From: Peptococcaceae bacterium 1109
GTDB lineage: Bacteria > Bacillota > Limnochordia > Darwinibacteriales > Darwinibacteriaceae
Length of the DNA: 64,000 bases
Reading direction: 5' to 3'
Assembly (NCBI GenBank): GCA_001028815.1
Contig: LDJB01000002.1
Span: 186,001 to 250,000 of the forward strand
The position numbers were made by a program, and so were the translations under genes. The notes beneath the pieces are model-generated. The model was given only the letters and a program-made list of their open reading frames with translations. It made no database searches and had not been told where the DNA came from. How positions within the stretch are numbered: position 1 is the first letter of the stretch; the number at the start of each line of letters is the position of its first letter. Below are positions 61,912 through 64,000 of this stretch, piece after piece.

Positions 61912-62289
61912 TCACATCTCCTCACCTACTGCCACCGCAAAGGCGACGGCATAATCGCGGCTGTGCGAAATGCTCACGAAGATTTCCTTCACACCAAGTG
62001 TTCGGCTGATTTCCAGGGCTGTGCCGGAGAGTTTGACTATAGGGCGGCCTGTCTCTAGGGTAAGGATCTCAATCTGCCCGAAGCCAACTCCCCGGCTCCA
62101 GCCTGTGCCAATGGCTTTCATCACCGCCTCTTTAGCGGCAAAGCGCCCCGCCCACGACTGCGTCCCCTTACCCGCAAGCTGTTCCCGTTCAGCCTGGGAG
62201 AAAACTCGCTCCTGGAACCGGGTTCTAGCCACGGCCTTGGCGATCCGTTCAGTTTCCACAATGTCCACGCCGCAGCCTAGAATACTCAT
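61912..62289 (-). CDS. acpS: Holo-[acyl-carrier-protein] synthase
   Basis: GCGVDIVETERIAKA, WAGRFAAKEAVMKAIGTG, VSISHSRDYAVAFAV. Confidence 0.95.
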   Translation of the reverse strand: MSILGCGVDIVETERIAKAVARTRFQERVFSQAEREQLAGKGTQSWAGRFAAKEAVMKAIGTGWSRGVGFGQIEILTLETGRPIVKLSGTALEISRTLGVKEIFVSISHSRDYAVAFAVAVGEEM

Positions 62290-63647
62290 CAGTCCATCCC
62301 CAAGCAGATTTGAATGCATTCTGCCACCTTTTGCACAGTAGAGTTGACCAACTCACCGTTGGGATGCTCACCCATGATGCGGATCACCGGTTCGGTCCCA
62401 GAAGGCCGGATGAAAATCCGCCCCTCTGGGGCGAGGGCTTGCTTCGCTTCTTCCACTGTAGCAGCGATTTCTGGGGTGCTGTCCCAGCCATTCTTATCCC
62501 TGACTCGCACATTAACTAGGGCTTGAGGGAATACAGGCATAACCTTTGCCAATTCTGCCAGAGGCTTTCCAGTCCGGGCCATAACCTCCAGGAGCTTCAG
62601 CGCGCTAAGGATGCCGTCCCCGGTAGTGCTGTCTCGCAGGAAGATGATGTGCCCCGACTGCTCGCCTCCCAGCACTAAGCCTTCCTTCAGCATAGCCTCG
62701 AGGACATACCGGTCCCCCGCCTGCGTAATTACCACATCTCCCCCTGCATCCCTGAAGGCCTTGATGAGCCCGCCGTTGGAATAAGCAGTAGCAGCGATTT
62801 TACCCTGAGCCAGCTCTCCTCGGCTAAGGAGATCAAGCCCGCAGATGGACAAGATCCTGTCCCCGTCCACAAGTGCTCCCGTATGATCCACCGCGATCAC
62901 TCGGTCCGCATCACCATCGTGCGCTATCCCCAGATCAGCCCCAACCGCCTGTACTAAGGCCTGCACGCTTTCAGGGTGGGTAGAACCGCATTCTAAGTTA
63001 ATATTAGTCCCATCAGGATCGTTGTGGATCACAGTCACCCGGGCCCCTAGGCGGCGCAATACTTCCGGGGCGCACGCGGATGCCGCGCCGTTGGCACAGT
63101 CCAAAGCCACGTGAATCCCTTTTAGATCAACAGGTACTGCCTGGCAGAGATAGGCGATGTACCTCCGCAGGCCGTCCTCGCAGCGAATTACCCTGCCCAC
63201 CTCAGCTCCAATGGGCCGGGGGCCGTTGGGCGGGTTGTGTACCAAGGCTTCGATTTCATCCTCCAGCTCATCTGGGAGCTTAAAACCGTTGGCCGCGAAG
63301 AACTTAATGCCATTATCTTCTACCGGATTGTGGGAAGCGGAGATCACTACCCCTGCATCACACTTCAGCTCCTGGGTAAGAAAGGCCACTGCTGGGGTGG
63401 GCATGACCCCTACCAGCACCGCATCAGCCCCAGCGGAGGTGACTCCTGCCACCAGGGCCGCTTCCAGCATTTCTCCGGAGATGCGCGTATCCCGGCCGAT
63501 CAACACTTTGGCCTTCCCACTCTCACTGCTCCGGCCCCTAGACAGCACCAAGGCCCCTGCTCGTCCTAGAGCGAAAGCTATCTCTGGGGTTAACTCTTCG
63601 TTGGCAACCCCCCGTACTCCATCGGTACCAAACATACGCTTCATCAA
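62289..63647 (-). CDS. glmM: Phosphoglucosamine mutase
   Basis: RMFGTDGVRGVANEELTPE, VISASHNPVEDNGIKFFAANG, HDGDADRVIAVD, RIFIRPSGTEPVIRIM. Confidence 0.98.
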   Translation of the reverse strand: MMKRMFGTDGVRGVANEELTPEIAFALGRAGALVLSRGRSSESGKAKVLIGRDTRISGEMLEAALVAGVTSAGADAVLVGVMPTPAVAFLTQELKCDAGVVISASHNPVEDNGIKFFAANGFKLPDELEDEIEALVHNPPNGPRPIGAEVGRVIRCEDGLRRYIAYLCQAVPVDLKGIHVALDCANGAASACAPEVLRRLGARVTVIHNDPDGTNINLECGSTHPESVQALVQAVGADLGIAHDGDADRVIAVDHTGALVDGDRILSICGLDLLSRGELAQGKIAATAYSNGGLIKAFRDAGGDVVITQAGDRYVLEAMLKEGLVLGGEQSGHIIFLRDSTTGDGILSALKLLEVMARTGKPLAELAKVMPVFPQALVNVRVRDKNGWDSTPEIAATVEEAKQALAPEGRIFIRPSGTEPVIRIMGEHPNGELVNSTVQKVAECIQICLGMD

Positions 63648-64000
63648 GATTCCCCCTCTGGCTCCTCTGCATAGACTTGCTCGATTGTGAGAGTAATCTC
63701 CTGTGGATTGATTTGAACGTTTTGAACAGGCCTACCTGCCTGATCAATGGCTGTTAAGGGCACTACAGCGGTTAGGTCATCGGCAATTTCATCCACACTA
63801 ATATATGCCACTACCTGATCCACCTGCGCCACAATACTGCGGGGAGCCGTCACCAAAACTTCCGCAGGATTAGGTTTCACCTGGAAAGTTAAGGCACGGG
63901 GATATACATCTAGCAAACCTACCCGCACAGGGAACGCATCTGCCAAGACCTGCTCAGTCCGGACAGTAACCCGCGCGGGGGCGATGCTCACAACCTCCAC
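63644..64000 (-). CDS. cdaR: CdaR / YbbR-domain protein, partial (N-terminus outside the window)
   Basis: YbbR repeat-like YPRALTFQVKPNPAEVLVTAPRSIVAQVDQVVAYISVDEIADDLTAVVPLTAIDQAGRPV; directly upstream of glmM. Confidence 0.8.
   Translation of the reverse strand: MEVVSIAPARVTVRTEQVLADAFPVRVGLLDVYPRALTFQVKPNPAEVLVTAPRSIVAQVDQVVAYISVDEIADDLTAVVPLTAIDQAGRPVQNVQINPQEITLTIEQVYAEEPEGES

Overview
This window looks like chromosomal core and accessory DNA from a spore-forming Bacillota. Supporting genes include SpoIID, GerM-domain, LonB, WhiA, CggR, GlmR/YvcK and DnaD/DnaI-like proteins. I saw no rRNA, CRISPR array, transposase or prophage. Identifiable blocks are: (i) a peptidoglycan-recycling cluster (murQ, RpiR regulator, BadF-type amino-sugar kinase, NagZ); (ii) the protease/chaperone block tig-clpP-clpX-lonB-lonA-engB; (iii) two tRNA clusters (Lys-Leu and Pro-Gly-Arg-His); (iv) kbl-tdh; (v) rdgB-rph-fumarase beta-murD-murI-gerM-amidase; (vi) smpB-ssrA; (vii) the glycolytic operon cggR-gap-pgk-tpiA-gpmI-eno followed by secG; (viii) nagA-nagB-PHP-glmR-vanW-whiA; (ix) a polar amino-acid ABC transporter; (x) cdaR-glmM-acpS-nnr-alr-dnaD-dnaC. 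The observations most worth following up are a two-gene unit of a secreted C39-like cysteine peptidase plus a beta-barrel-like protein behind a consensus sigma-A promoter, a JAMM(MPN)-TM-LysM fusion, a soluble chemoreceptor with an N-terminal Rossmann-like domain, and a CggR operator whose spacing matches the Bacillus subtilis one. All functional calls come from reading the sequence and motifs. No database search or structure prediction was run.
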